A stretch of DNA of 64,000 bases from Streptomyces humi (GTDB taxonomy: Bacteria > Actinomycetota > Actinomycetes > Streptomycetales > Streptomycetaceae). The stretch spans positions 62,001-126,000 of the forward strand of contig NZ_LBMU02000037.1 in assembly GCF_001005085.2 (NCBI RefSeq), read 5' to 3'. The translations under genes were made by a program, and so were the position numbers. Below, piece by piece: positions 28,807-36,349 of this stretch. Under the pieces are notes generated by a model that was given only the letters and a program-made list of their open reading frames with translations, ran no database searches and was not told the origin of the DNA. Position 1 is the stretch's first letter. Each line of letters begins with the position of its first letter.

Positions 28807-29745
28807 GTGCTTGATCCGCAGGGTTTGTACGCATGGGAGCCGAAGGGCCTCGCCGTCGTCGACATGGCGCTCGCCCAGGAGTCGGCCGGTCTTGTCATGC
28901 TCTACCACTTCGACGGATACATCGACGCGGGCGAGACCGGCGACCAGATCGTCGAGCGGCTCCTCGACTCGCTGCCCCACCAGGTCGTCGCCCGCTTCGA
29001 CCACGACCGGCTCGTGGACTACCGGGCCCGCCGCCCGCTGCTGACCTTCACGCGGGACCGCTGGACCGAGTACGAGGAGCCCGGCATCGAGGTCCGGCTG
29101 GTCCAGGACGCCACGGGGGCGCCCTTCCTGCTGCTGTCCGGCCCCGAGCCGGACGTCGAGTGGGAACGTTTCGCCGCCGCCGTACGGCAGATCGTGGAGC
29201 GGCTCGGGGTCCGCCTGTCCGTGAACTTCCACGGCATCCCCATGGGCGTCCCGCACACCCGCCCGGTGGGACTCACCCCGCACGGCAACCGCACCGACCT
29301 CGTCCCCGGCCACCGCAGCCCCTTCGACGAGGCCCAGGTGCCCGGCAGCGCCGAGGCGCTGCTCGAATACCGGCTCATGGAGGCCGGCCACGACGTCCTG
29401 GGCGTCGCCGCGCACGTTCCGCACTACATCGCCCGGTCGCCCTATCCGGACGCCGCCCTGACCGTCCTGGAGGCCGTCACGGGCGCCACCGGGCTGGTGC
29501 TCCCGGGTGTCGCCCACGCCCTGCGCACGGACGCGCACCGCACCCAGACGGAGATCGAACGCCAGGTCCAGGAGGGCGACGAGGAACTCACCGCCCTCGT
29601 ACAGGGCCTCGAGCACCAGTACGACGCGGCCGCGGGCGCCGAGACCCGGGGCAACATGCTCGCCGAGCCGGTGGAGATCCCCTCGGCGGACGAGATCGGC
29701 CTGGAGTTCGAACGCTTCCTCGCGGAGCGGGAGGGCGACAACTAG
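28807..29745 (+). CDS. PAC2 family protein (proteasome-assembly-chaperone-like)
   Basis: A 312-residue protein of the PAC2 fold. Family signatures are MLYHFDGYIDAGETGDQIVERLLDSL, VVARFDHDRLVDYRARRP, LLLSGPEPDVEWERFAAAV, NFHGIPMGVPHTRPVGLTPHGNR and AHVPHYIARSPYPDAALTVLEAVT. The C-terminal 70 residues are charged and probably helical (QVQEGDEELTALVQGLEHQYD). GTG 28807 has a GAGGAGGAG ribosome-binding site. PAC2 relatives chaperone proteasome assembly in eukaryotes. In actinobacteria, which have 20S proteasomes, the role is not established. It may be transcribed with coaE, although coaE seems to have its own promoter. Confidence 0.9.
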   Translation: MLDPQGLYAWEPKGLAVVDMALAQESAGLVMLYHFDGYIDAGETGDQIVERLLDSLPHQVVARFDHDRLVDYRARRPLLTFTRDRWTEYEEPGIEVRLVQDATGAPFLLLSGPEPDVEWERFAAAVRQIVERLGVRLSVNFHGIPMGVPHTRPVGLTPHGNRTDLVPGHRSPFDEAQVPGSAEALLEYRLMEAGHDVLGVAAHVPHYIARSPYPDAALTVLEAVTGATGLVLPGVAHALRTDAHRTQTEIERQVQEGDEELTALVQGLEHQYDAAAGAETRGNMLAEPVEIPSADEIGLEFERFLAEREGDN

Positions 29746-29799
29746 GGCCCGCCGCCGAGGTTTCCTGGACCTGTCCGGGCCGGTGTCGGTGGCAGGCCC

Positions 29800-29805
29800 T
29801 AAGCT
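29800..29805 (+). promoter_or_regulatory. Candidate -10 box of a leaderless coaE promoter
   Basis: TAAGCT ends 7 nt before the coaE ATG. No SD sequence is present between them. The -35 region is not clear. Confidence 0.4.
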
Positions 29806-29812
29806 GCTGGGC

Positions 29813-30424
29813 ATGCTGAAAGTTGGCCTCACCGGCGGGATCGGCGCCGGCAAGAGCGAGGTGTCGCGGCTGCTGGTGGAACACGGCGGCGTGCTGATCG
29901 ACGCTGACCGCATCGCGCGTGAGGTCGTCGCGCCGGGCACGCCGGGCCTGGCGGCCGTCGTCGAGGCCTTCGGCCCGGACGTCCTGGCCGCCGACGGCAG
30001 CCTGGACCGGCCGCGACTCGGCTCGATCGTCTTCGCCGACCCCGAGAAGCTGGCCGTGCTCAACTCGGTCGTGCATCCCCTCGTGGGTGCCCGCTCCCGC
30101 GAACTGGAGAGCTCGGCCGCCGCCGACGCGGTGGTCGTCCACGACGTCCCGCTCCTCGCGGAGAACGGCCTCGCCCCGCTCTACGACCTCGTGGTCGTGG
30201 TCGACGCCGCCCCCGAGACCCAGCTCGACCGGCTCACCCGGCTGCGCGGTATGACGGAGGAGGACGCCCGCGCGCGTATGGCCGCACAGGCCACCCGCGA
30301 GAAGCGCCTGGAGATCGCCGACATCGTCATCGACAACGACGTGCCCCTGGACGTGCTGCGACGGCGGGTCGCGGAGGTCTGGGCCGAGCTCGTGCGCCGG
30401 GCGCGGGAGTCGGCCCCGAGCTAG
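29813..30424 (+). CDS. coaE: Dephospho-CoA kinase
   Basis: Final step of coenzyme A synthesis: phosphorylates the 3'-hydroxyl of the ribose of dephospho-CoA with ATP. The 203-residue length is standard. The P-loop is GGIGAGKS (8-15), followed by the family motifs LIDADRIAREVVAPGTPG, DRPRLGSIVFADPEKLAVLNSVVHP, HDVPLLAENGLAPLYDLVVVVDA and the LID region RMAAQATREKRLEIADIVIDND. The tail is short. Some actinobacterial CoaE proteins (Mycobacterium) carry a UPF0157 domain, and this one does not. It lies downstream of the PAC2 gene on the same strand and upstream of the TPR gene. Confidence 0.97.
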   Translation: MLKVGLTGGIGAGKSEVSRLLVEHGGVLIDADRIAREVVAPGTPGLAAVVEAFGPDVLAADGSLDRPRLGSIVFADPEKLAVLNSVVHPLVGARSRELESSAAADAVVVHDVPLLAENGLAPLYDLVVVVDAAPETQLDRLTRLRGMTEEDARARMAAQATREKRLEIADIVIDNDVPLDVLRRRVAEVWAELVRRARESAPS

Positions 30425-30496
30425 CGGGCGGCCGTCTTCGAAATAGCGGACACCCGTCCGGGCGTTGAACCGCTTCAGCGAGGGAAGGACTTTGCC

Positions 30497-30883
30497 GTGC
30501 CCGAGACCAGCGGTTCGACCGGACGTACTCCGGAGACGCATGTCATCGATTTCCGTGCCGCCGAGCAACTGCTCAACGCACGGGACCCACGGGGCGCGGT
30601 GAAGCTGCTCGACGGAGTGATCGCCGCGCACCCCGAGAACACCGCCGCCCGGCTGCTGCGCGCGCGTGCCTTCTTCGCCGCCGCGCAACTACGGCCCGCC
30701 GAACTGGAGTTCACGATCGTTCTGGAGCGGGAGCCGGACAACGCGTTCGCCCACTTCGCGCTCGCCCGCACGTATGAGCGCCAGGGCCGGGCCGACCTCG
30801 CGATACGTCACTTCCGGCTGGCGGCCGCACTGGACCCGAACCCCGAGTACCTGAAGGCGGCCCGCTTCGACAGCGGTACGTGA
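30497..30883 (+). CDS. Tetratricopeptide repeat protein
   Basis: A 128-residue soluble protein with about three TPR units (residues 18-120). Helical repeat sequences such as AAEQLLNARDPRGAVKLLDGVIAAHPENTAARLLRARAFFAAAQ and PDNAFAHFALARTYERQGRADLAIRHFRLAAALDPNPEYL show the W/LG/Y/AFAP-type spacing of TPRs. GTG 30497 follows AGGGAAGGAC, a usable ribosome-binding site. It probably mediates protein-protein contact, but the partner is unknown. It follows coaE at a distance of 72 bp. Confidence 0.88.
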   Translation: MPETSGSTGRTPETHVIDFRAAEQLLNARDPRGAVKLLDGVIAAHPENTAARLLRARAFFAAAQLRPAELEFTIVLEREPDNAFAHFALARTYERQGRADLAIRHFRLAAALDPNPEYLKAARFDSGT

Positions 30884-30928
30884 GCGGACCCTCGCCCATG
30901 GTGTCCGGGCCGGCCGGGGAGGGCGGGC

Positions 30929-31243
30929 TCACGGGTGACGGTGCTGCGGTGGGCGCCGGAACGGCGGCGGGCGGGAGTCCGGCTGACGGGTGTCCGCCGG
31001 GCGGTACGGCGGTACGTCACGGCCCGGCTGGTAGTGCGGGCCCTGCCGCATGTGTCTGAGGATCATGGTCATGTCGACCGTGGCCACCAGCCACAGCACC
31101 CCGCAGGCGATCGCCCAGCCGGGGCGTCCGACGAGCACGAACACCACGGTGCCGAAGATCGCCCAGGCGACTCCCCACAGGCTCAGCCACAACCGCGCCC
31201 GCAGCGCGCTGCGCGCGGTGGTCGGTTCACTGCCCGTACGCAT
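30929..31243 (-). CDS. DUF6343 family small membrane protein
   Basis: A 104-residue protein: a short polar N-terminus (RTGSEPTTARSALRARLWLSLWG), two hydrophobic segments (GVAWAIFGTVVFVLVGRPGWAIACGVLWLVATVDMTMIL, about 24-62), and a Pro/Arg-rich cytoplasmic tail. This matches DUF6343, a small actinobacterial membrane family of unknown function. It points away from the acyltransferase gene at 31446 and converges with the TPR gene. Confidence 0.8.
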   Translation of the reverse strand: MRTGSEPTTARSALRARLWLSLWGVAWAIFGTVVFVLVGRPGWAIACGVLWLVATVDMTMILRHMRQGPHYQPGRDVPPYRPADTRQPDSRPPPFRRPPQHRHP

Positions 31244-31310
31244 CCCGGATCACCACTCCTCCTAGCAACGTACTCTTCGACGAGGGCGTTCACCAAGGGG
31301 CGAGGACGCC

Positions 31311-31414
31311 CACCAGGGACGCGTACGCCGAGAGGCGCGTACGGGCCCCGGGACGCCCACGCCGGGAGGCGCGTACGGCCCACCAGGGACTCGTACGCCG
31401 AGAGGCGCGTACGC
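31311..31414. repeat. Three imperfect 34-36 bp repeats with internal hairpins
   Basis: Units near 31311-31344, 31345-31380 and 31381-31414 share GGGAC...CCACGCC/GTACGCCG(A/G)GAGGCGCGTACG. Units 1 and 3 each contain CGTACGC-CGAGAG-GCGCGTACG, a near-perfect hairpin. They occupy the leader of the acyltransferase gene at 31446. Confidence 0.75.
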
Positions 31415-31445
31415 CAAGGGACGCGTTCACCAAGGGGGACCGCAC

Positions 31446-32360
31446 GTGCTGCCGGACGCCGACGACCTGCCCGACCTGCTCCTCGATCTCGCCGTGCCGC
31501 ACGAGGACGTCAACGAGGTGACCGCACGTCTGCGGACCGTGACGACCGACCCCGGGGTGAGACGGCTCCTGGAGGAGTGCGCCGAGGACGTGACGCGCGT
31601 CGTCAGGGAGGTCGACGACCCGGCCGGACTCGGGGACCGGGCCGCCCACGCCCCGACCGCCCTCGGCGAGTACTTCCTCGTGTACGTCTTCCTCTTCGCG
31701 GTGCCGCGCGTGCGTGCCGCGCACCGGGAACTCGGCATCCCCGACGACATCGGCCGGCACACGCTCACCGACCTCGGCCGCGGCATGGCACTGCACCGCA
31801 GAAGGTACGGCCGCGGGGGCCTCGGTGTCCGCCAGGCCCACTGGCTGACCCGCCACTTCTGCGGCGAGCTCTACCAGCTCGGGCGGCTGCAATACGAGCG
31901 GGCGGGGCTCGGCACCCGGACGGCACAGGCGATCACCGCCGCCGGAACCGCGGTCACCGCCGACAGTCCCAGCCTGAACCTGCACATCCCTGACTTCCTC
32001 GGACCGCTCACCCCGGCCGCCTGCGACCGTTCCGTGCTCCGGGCCCGGGAGTTCTTCGCCCGGTACTTCCCCGACGAGTCCCCGGCCGTCGCGACCTGCC
32101 ACTCCTGGCTGCTCGACCCGCAGCTGCGGCAGCACCTCCCGGCCGACTCCAACATCGTCCGCTTCCAGGAGCGGTTCCGGCGCGGCTGGGACGACCGGGA
32201 GCCGGCCGACAGCACGCCCGTCGGCTTCGTCTTCGGTGACCCCGACCTCCCGGCCCGCGACCTGCCCCGGCGTACGTCGCTGGAGCGGGCGGTCGGCGAC
32301 CGGCTGCGGGCCGGCGGCCACTGGTACATCGGGCACGGATGGTTCCCGTGGGAGCAGTGA
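31446..32360 (+). CDS. Acyltransferase-domain protein (GNAT-like NAT_N/GNAT_C type)
   Basis: A 304-residue protein matching the actinobacterial proteins annotated as acyltransferase domain-containing (Pfam NAT_N then GNAT_C). The N-terminal half is helical (LPDLLLDLAVPHEDVNEVTARLRTVTTDPGVRRLLEECAEDV). The C-terminal half contains RRRYGRGGLGVRQAHWLTRHFCGELYQLGRLQYER, SPSLNLHIPDFLGPLTP and ATCHSWLLDPQLRQHLPADSNIVRFQERF. The substrate is not predictable. GTG 31446 has a GGGGGA ribosome-binding site. The leader contains a repeat array with hairpins that could influence expression. Confidence 0.8.
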   Translation: MLPDADDLPDLLLDLAVPHEDVNEVTARLRTVTTDPGVRRLLEECAEDVTRVVREVDDPAGLGDRAAHAPTALGEYFLVYVFLFAVPRVRAAHRELGIPDDIGRHTLTDLGRGMALHRRRYGRGGLGVRQAHWLTRHFCGELYQLGRLQYERAGLGTRTAQAITAAGTAVTADSPSLNLHIPDFLGPLTPAACDRSVLRAREFFARYFPDESPAVATCHSWLLDPQLRQHLPADSNIVRFQERFRRGWDDREPADSTPVGFVFGDPDLPARDLPRRTSLERAVGDRLRAGGHWYIGHGWFPWEQ

Positions 32361-32512
32361 CGATCTCCGGCGTCACCTGACGATCTGTCATCGTCTGTGA
32401 TCTGCCATCGTCGGTACGGTGCGGGAAAGTTCCCGTCGGGTGCCGAACGACTCGAACGAGTGAACCATCGCGGTGCGGGAACGGCTGTGCGGTGGCCGGC
32501 CGTTCTTCGGGC

Positions 32513-33232
32513 ATGACGGTTGAAATGCGTGAGGGATACGAGGGAACAGGACCCGGTGCGATCACGCCGGACGGCTGCGCGGTGGAGTTCTACTCGCGGC
32601 TGGCCGTGGGGAGCGAACCGGACATCATCGAGGCGGCGGTCCCCGCCGGTGCCCGCGTCCTCGAACTGGGCTGCGGAGTGGGGCGGGTGACGCACCCGCT
32701 CGTGGAACGCGGCTTCACGGTCACGGCGGTCGACGAGTCGGCGGAGATGCTGGAGCGCGTGCGAGGGGCGCGCACGATACGCGGCACCATCGAAGGGCTC
32801 GACCTGGGCGAGAAGTTCGACGTGGTGATGCTCGCGTCGTTCCTGGTGCACACCGGAGACCTGGAGGTGCGCCGGGGCATGCTGCGGACCTGCGCGGCGC
32901 ACGTGGCCGCGGACGGCTGTGTGCTCGTCCAGCGGGAGGGCGCGGACTACCACACGAAGGTGCCCAGGGAGCGGGTCGACCCCCATGGCTACACCGTCCG
33001 GATCGTGTCGGCCGAGCCCGTCGGCGACGGGGTGAACTCGGTGCGCGCGGAGTACGAGTTCCCGGACGCGACCTGGACCCAGACGTTCCTGGCCCGGCCG
33101 CTCACCGCGGAGCAGTTCGAGGAGGCGCTGGCGGAGGCGGGACTGGAGGTGGCGGAGTATCTGACGGAGGACAGGACATGGGTGCGGGCGGTACCCGCGG
33201 CCCGGCGGACCCCGTCGGCCCCGGCTGCCTGA
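32513..33232 (+). CDS. Class I SAM-dependent methyltransferase
   Basis: A 239-residue methyltransferase. Motif I is RVLELGCGVGRVTHPLVERG, motif II is VTAVDESAEML, and the DVVMLASFLVHTGD segment follows motif III. The C-terminal half carries ADGCVLVQREGADYHTKVPRERVDPHGYTVR and LTAEQFEEALAEAGLEV. No substrate can be named. ATG 32513 is preferred to the GTG at 32492. The last codons and stop lie inside a 34-bp tandem duplication (33221-33287), so the gene's 3' end is repeated just beyond it. Confidence 0.85.
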   Translation: MTVEMREGYEGTGPGAITPDGCAVEFYSRLAVGSEPDIIEAAVPAGARVLELGCGVGRVTHPLVERGFTVTAVDESAEMLERVRGARTIRGTIEGLDLGEKFDVVMLASFLVHTGDLEVRRGMLRTCAAHVAADGCVLVQREGADYHTKVPRERVDPHGYTVRIVSAEPVGDGVNSVRAEYEFPDATWTQTFLARPLTAEQFEEALAEAGLEVAEYLTEDRTWVRAVPAARRTPSAPAA

Positions 33233-33287
33233 CGGCCCCGCAGCCCCGGTCCACCCGGCTGCCTGACGGCCCCGCAGCCCCGGTCCA
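33221..33287. repeat. 34-bp tandem duplication covering the methyltransferase stop codon
   Basis: 33221-33253 and 33255-33287 are identical (both begin CCGGCTGCCTGACGGCCCCG), period 34 bp. The first copy contains the methyltransferase TGA at 33230-33232. Confidence 0.9.
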
Positions 33288-33381
33288 GGTGGGTGCGGTC
33301 CGGCGGTGCTCCCCGCCGACGTCGTCGGGAGGCCGAGGGGGGCACCGCTGAGTGGGTCGTCCGCGCTCAGGTCGTCCGCGC

Positions 33382-33753
33382 TCAGCTCGCCAGCTCGGCC
33401 GGGGCGTTCAGGAGCGGGAACAGCTGCGAGATCTTGTTGCTTGCGCGATAGCCGTCGGGCACCCCCTCGACCAGGGCGACCATCGAGCTCGCGTGCTCGG
33501 TGCGGAGCGGCAGGATCGCCTGGTAGTCCGGGGACTCGTACCACTCCTGCGCGCGGGCCGTGTCGGGGAACTCGAGGATCACGACGTCTCCGTTCCAGGT
33601 GCCCTCGTGCTCGACGAGCCGTCCGCCGTGCACGAGGAAGCGACCGCCGTACGGTGCCATCGTGGCCTCGATGCGCTCGATGTACTCCGCGATCTCCGGG
33701 CCGACGTCGACGTTCCGCAGGTACCCGACCACGTATGCGCGCGGCGCCGTCAT
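33382..33753 (-). CDS. DUF1330 domain-containing protein
   Basis: A 123-residue protein with the DUF1330 ferredoxin-like (dimeric alpha-beta barrel) fold: RAYVVGYLRNVDVGPEIAEYIERIEATMAPYGGRFLVHGG, then GTWNGDVVILEFPDTARAQEWYESPDYQAILPLRTEHASSMVALVEG. Members are small cytoplasmic proteins of unknown or oxygenase-like role. ATG 33753 overlaps the stop of the SnoaL-like gene (ATGA), so the two are translated together and probably act on the same substrate. Confidence 0.9.
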   Translation of the reverse strand: MTAPRAYVVGYLRNVDVGPEIAEYIERIEATMAPYGGRFLVHGGRLVEHEGTWNGDVVILEFPDTARAQEWYESPDYQAILPLRTEHASSMVALVEGVPDGYRASNKISQLFPLLNAPAELAS

Positions 33754-34100
33754 GCCGGCACCTTGTCCAGGAAGCCGCGCACGTCCTGGATCCGGCCCGA
33801 CGCGTCCAGCACCAGGACGTCGAACCCGATCACCAGCGGCTCGGCGCCCTCCGGTCCCAGACCCCAGCGGAACCGGACCTGGCTGTGGTGGGCGTCGGCC
33901 TCGCCGACCTGCGTGAACACGAAACCCGGGAACTGCGCCTGCACGCCGTCGACGATCGCGGTGATCCCCTCGTGGCCGGAGACCTCGGCCATCGGGTCGG
34001 TGTAGGTGACCTCGGGCGACCAGTGCTCGGAGACGAGCTTCGCCCGCTCGTCGCCGGTCGCGTTCCAGGTGGCCAGGTACTTCTCGACGATGCCGTTCAT
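33750..34100 (-). CDS. SnoaL-like / nuclear transport factor 2 family protein
   Basis: A 116-residue NTF2-fold protein (GIVEKYLATWNATGDERAKLVSEHWSPEVTYTDPMAEVSGHEGITAIVDGVQAQFPGFVF ... VRFRWGLGPEGAEPLVIGFDVLVLDASGRIQDVRGFLD). This is the SnoaL_2-type pattern, a fold used by polyketide cyclases and small isomerases, here without a diagnosable substrate. It is the first gene of a two-gene unit with DUF1330 and is divergent from the MmyB-type regulator. The palindrome between them makes regulation by that protein likely. Confidence 0.9.
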   Translation of the reverse strand: MNGIVEKYLATWNATGDERAKLVSEHWSPEVTYTDPMAEVSGHEGITAIVDGVQAQFPGFVFTQVGEADAHHSQVRFRWGLGPEGAEPLVIGFDVLVLDASGRIQDVRGFLDKVPA

Positions 34101-34166
34101 GTTCGTCTCTCCGTCCGTCTCGATCGGCTGATGACCCAGATCCTGGCCCCGGGCGGGGCGTCCGAT

Positions 34167-34187
34167 CCATGACCTCACAGGTCATGG
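34167..34187. promoter_or_regulatory. Perfect 21-bp palindromic operator between divergent genes
   Basis: CCATGACCT (34167-34175), centre CAC, AGGTCATGG (34179-34187). It lies between the SnoaL/DUF1330 unit and the XRE/MmyB regulator, at the -35 position of the regulator's predicted promoter. Confidence 0.75.
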
Positions 34188-34206
34188 CACCCCGGACCCG
34201 GCCGCT

Positions 34207-34212
34207 TAGACT
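34207..34212 (+). promoter_or_regulatory. Candidate -10 box of a leaderless promoter for the MmyB-type regulator
   Basis: TAGACT ends 7 nt before the ATG at 34220. The expected -35 position (about 34184-34189) falls on the palindrome's right arm. Confidence 0.5.
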
Positions 34213-34219
34213 CGCGGAC

Positions 34220-35002
34220 ATGAGCGTTGCAGTCGAAGTCCCCCCGGTCGGTGCGCTGTTGAGGACCTGGCGTGAACGGCGCCGGTTCAGCCAGCAGGAG
34301 CTGTCCAACCGGTCAAGGGTCTCCACCCGGCACCTCAGCCGGGTGGAGACCGGCAAGGCGCACCCGACACCGGAGATGCTCATGCACCTCTCCGAGAACC
34401 TGGACGTGCCGCTGCGGGACCGCAACCGGCTCCTGCTGGCCGCCGGTTACGCACCCCGCTACCAGGACCACCAGCTGGACGACGCGTCGATCGCGGTGGT
34501 GATGGACGGTCTGCGCCGGCTCCTCGACGCCCACCTGCCGTATCCCGCACTGCTGCTGGACGAACACTGGGACATCGTCGACGCCAACGCGGCCGTTGAT
34601 CAGCTGCTGGCCGGTTGCGCGCCGGAGCTGCTGGAGCCACCGGTCAACGTGGTCCGGGTCAGCCTGCACCCGGGCGGCCTGGCGGCCCGGATCGGCAACC
34701 GCGCGGAGTGGGGCAGCCACCTGCTGCAACAGGTGCGACACCGGGCCGAACGCAGTCATGACCAGCGTCTGCACGAGCTGGCCGGGGAGGTGGCCGGGTA
34801 CCTCGGCACGGCCGCTGCCGCCACGCGTGCCGAGGGACCGGTGGTCACCCTCGAAATCGAGGTGGACGGCACCCCGCTCCGGTTCTTCAGCACCTCCGCC
34901 ACCCTCAGCACCGCCACCGACGCCGCACTGGAGGGACTGCACCTGGAGACGTTCCTGCCGGCCGACGAGGAGACCCGGCGCCGGTTCGACCGGGCGGAGT
35001 GA
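34220..35002 (+). CDS. XRE-family transcriptional regulator with MmyB-like ligand-binding domain
   Basis: A 260-residue DNA-binding regulator. The N-terminal helix-turn-helix (about 10-66: LLRTWRERRRFSQQELSNRSRVSTRHLSRVETGKAHPTPEMLMHLSENLDVPLRDRNRLLLAAG) is followed by a MmyB-type PAS-like domain (YPALLLDEHWDIVDANAAVDQLL ... PPVNVVRVSLHPGGLAARIGN ... LEIEVDGTPLRFFSTSATLSTATDAALEGLHLETFLPAD). MmyB-type domains bind small hydrophobic ligands such as fatty acids in a characterised structure. It is divergent from the SnoaL/DUF1330 genes with a palindrome in between, so autoregulation and control of that pair are likely. The start seems leaderless. Confidence 0.92.
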   Translation: MSVAVEVPPVGALLRTWRERRRFSQQELSNRSRVSTRHLSRVETGKAHPTPEMLMHLSENLDVPLRDRNRLLLAAGYAPRYQDHQLDDASIAVVMDGLRRLLDAHLPYPALLLDEHWDIVDANAAVDQLLAGCAPELLEPPVNVVRVSLHPGGLAARIGNRAEWGSHLLQQVRHRAERSHDQRLHELAGEVAGYLGTAAAATRAEGPVVTLEIEVDGTPLRFFSTSATLSTATDAALEGLHLETFLPADEETRRRFDRAE

Positions 35003-35027
35003 AATCCAGGGAATCCGGTGCGGCGGC

Positions 35028-35053
35028 GATGAGTTCTCCGGCGGCCACGGGTC
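35028..35053 (+). promoter_or_regulatory. Leader motif shared with the DUF899 gene, copy 1
   Basis: GATGAGTTCTCCGGC followed by GGCCACGGGTC, 45 bp upstream of the DoxX start. The first 15 bp are identical to 49596-49610 upstream of DUF899, and the following bases are nearly so. Confidence 0.6.
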
Positions 35054-35097
35054 TACCTCTGTGACAGCAGCAGAGACCGTTTCCCCAGGAGAACCCC

Positions 35098-35568
35098 ATG
35101 TCCGAGACCACCGCTCCCGTCTCCCTCACCGCTTCCGCCACCCCCGCGACCCCGGCCGTCGCCCGGTCCGCGACGTCCGGTGGCCGCCGGGCCGCCCGCC
35201 TCGCCCTGCGCACGGTGCAGGTGCTGCTCGCCCTGTTCTACGCCGCGGCGAGCGCGCTGCCCAAGCTGATCGCGCATCCCTCCGCCGTGGAGTCCTTCGA
35301 CAGGATGGGATGGGGCAGCGCGGGCATGTACACCATCGGTGCGCTCGAACTGGCCGGTGCCGTCGCCCTGCTGGTGCCGGTGCTGCAATCGGCGGCGGCG
35401 ACGGCGCTCAGCGGGCTCATGGTGGGCGCGTTCATCGTCCAGATGACCGTCTTCGACGGCCAGTACGCGGCGACCCCGCTGATCCTGATCGTGCCGCTGA
35501 TGCTGATCGCCTGGGCCCGGCGCGAACAGAACGCGCGGCTGTGGGCGCTGGTGCGGGGACGGAGCTGA
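35098..35568 (+). CDS. DoxX family membrane protein
   Basis: A 156-residue protein with about four transmembrane helices after a 30-residue Ala/Thr-rich N-terminus: RTVQVLLALFYAAASALPKLIAHP, YTIGALELAGAVALLVPVL, AATALSGLMVGAFIVQMTVF and TPLILIVPLMLIAWARREQ. The ALFYAAASALPKL and GALELAGAVALLVP segments are DoxX signatures. DoxX-like proteins are associated with thiol and oxidative-stress pathways in some actinobacteria, but this member's role is not known. It follows the MmyB-type regulator on the same strand, 95 bp away, with its own conserved leader motif. Confidence 0.9.
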   Translation: MSETTAPVSLTASATPATPAVARSATSGGRRAARLALRTVQVLLALFYAAASALPKLIAHPSAVESFDRMGWGSAGMYTIGALELAGAVALLVPVLQSAAATALSGLMVGAFIVQMTVFDGQYAATPLILIVPLMLIAWARREQNARLWALVRGRS

Positions 35569-35635
35569 AGCACCGGGCGAAGGGGAGCGAACCGGCCCCA
35601 CCCGCCCTCACCCGGCCCCGCTGCGCCCCGGTGGA

Positions 35636-36244
35636 TCACCGTCCGCCGGGGCGTCCGCCGCTCGGCCGGCCGGTGCTGCCCGGGCCGCCCGGGCCACCCG
35701 TCCCGCCAGGTCCGCCGATCCCGCCGAGGCCACGGAGCCGTTCCAGCTCGCGGCGGTCGCGCTTGGTGGGGCGGCCGGTGCCGCGGTCGCGCAGGCCGAT
35801 CGGGGCGACGGCCTCGCGGGGCGGAGGCGGCGGCGAGTTGTCGACGTAGCACTGGGCGGCGACGGGGGCGCCGACCCGCTTGCGGATCAGCCGCTTCACG
35901 ATGACGATCCGTTCCCGTCCCTCCTGGCGCACCCGCACCTCGTCACCGACGCGCACGGAGTGGGCGGGTTTGACGCGCTCGCCGTTCAGCTGGACATGCC
36001 CGCCCCGGCAGGCGGTGGCCCCCATGGAGCGGGTCTTGATCAGCCGCACGGCCCAGATCCAGCTGTCGATCCGGACACTCTCCCCGGGAGCCGGCGCGGC
36101 GGCCTCGGCGGCGGCGACCGCCGCGGCGACGGCGGCGGGATCGGGAGCCTCGGCGCTCTGCGCCGGCTCGGCCGCGGCGGAGGCGCCCGTACCGGCACCG
36201 GCACCTTCGCGTGCCGCGCTGCCGTTCACGTCCTGAGAAGACAT
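35636..36244 (-). CDS. S4-domain RNA-binding protein (Hsp15/HslR-like)
   Basis: A 202-residue protein with an S4 RNA-binding domain at about 57-105: SVRIDSWIWAVRLIKTRSMGATACRGGHVQLNGERVKPAHSVRVGDEVRVRQEGRERIVIVKRLIRKRVGAPVA. This is the Hsp15 signature. Hsp15 of E. coli binds free 50S subunits carrying a stalled peptidyl-tRNA. The first 55 residues are Ala/Glu-rich and disordered, and the C-terminus is a Gly/Pro low-complexity tail after an RPTKRDRRELERLR segment typical of the family. It converges with DoxX. A dispersed repeat lies upstream. Confidence 0.9.
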   Translation of the reverse strand: MSSQDVNGSAAREGAGAGTGASAAAEPAQSAEAPDPAAVAAAVAAAEAAAPAPGESVRIDSWIWAVRLIKTRSMGATACRGGHVQLNGERVKPAHSVRVGDEVRVRQEGRERIVIVKRLIRKRVGAPVAAQCYVDNSPPPPPREAVAPIGLRDRGTGRPTKRDRRELERLRGLGGIGGPGGTGGPGGPGSTGRPSGGRPGGR

Positions 36245-36267
36245 GCCCCGACCTTAACGCGCCCCCG

Positions 36268-36289
36268 AGGGGCGTGGGGAACCGCGCGA
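36268..36289. repeat. Interspersed intergenic repeat, copy B
   Basis: Identical over 22 bp to 5077-5098, with continued similarity (CCACGACCG). Here it lies between two divergent genes. Confidence 0.7.
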
Positions 36290-36337
36290 GCTGCCACGAC
36301 CGAACCCCGGTGGCCCCCCGCACACTCACCTCGGCCC

Positions 36338-36343
36338 TACCGT
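36338..36343 (+). promoter_or_regulatory. Candidate -10 box of a leaderless promoter for the uracil-DNA glycosylase gene
   Basis: TACCGT ends 6 nt before the ATG at 36350. No SD sequence is present. Confidence 0.45.
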
Positions 36344-36349
36344 TGAAGC

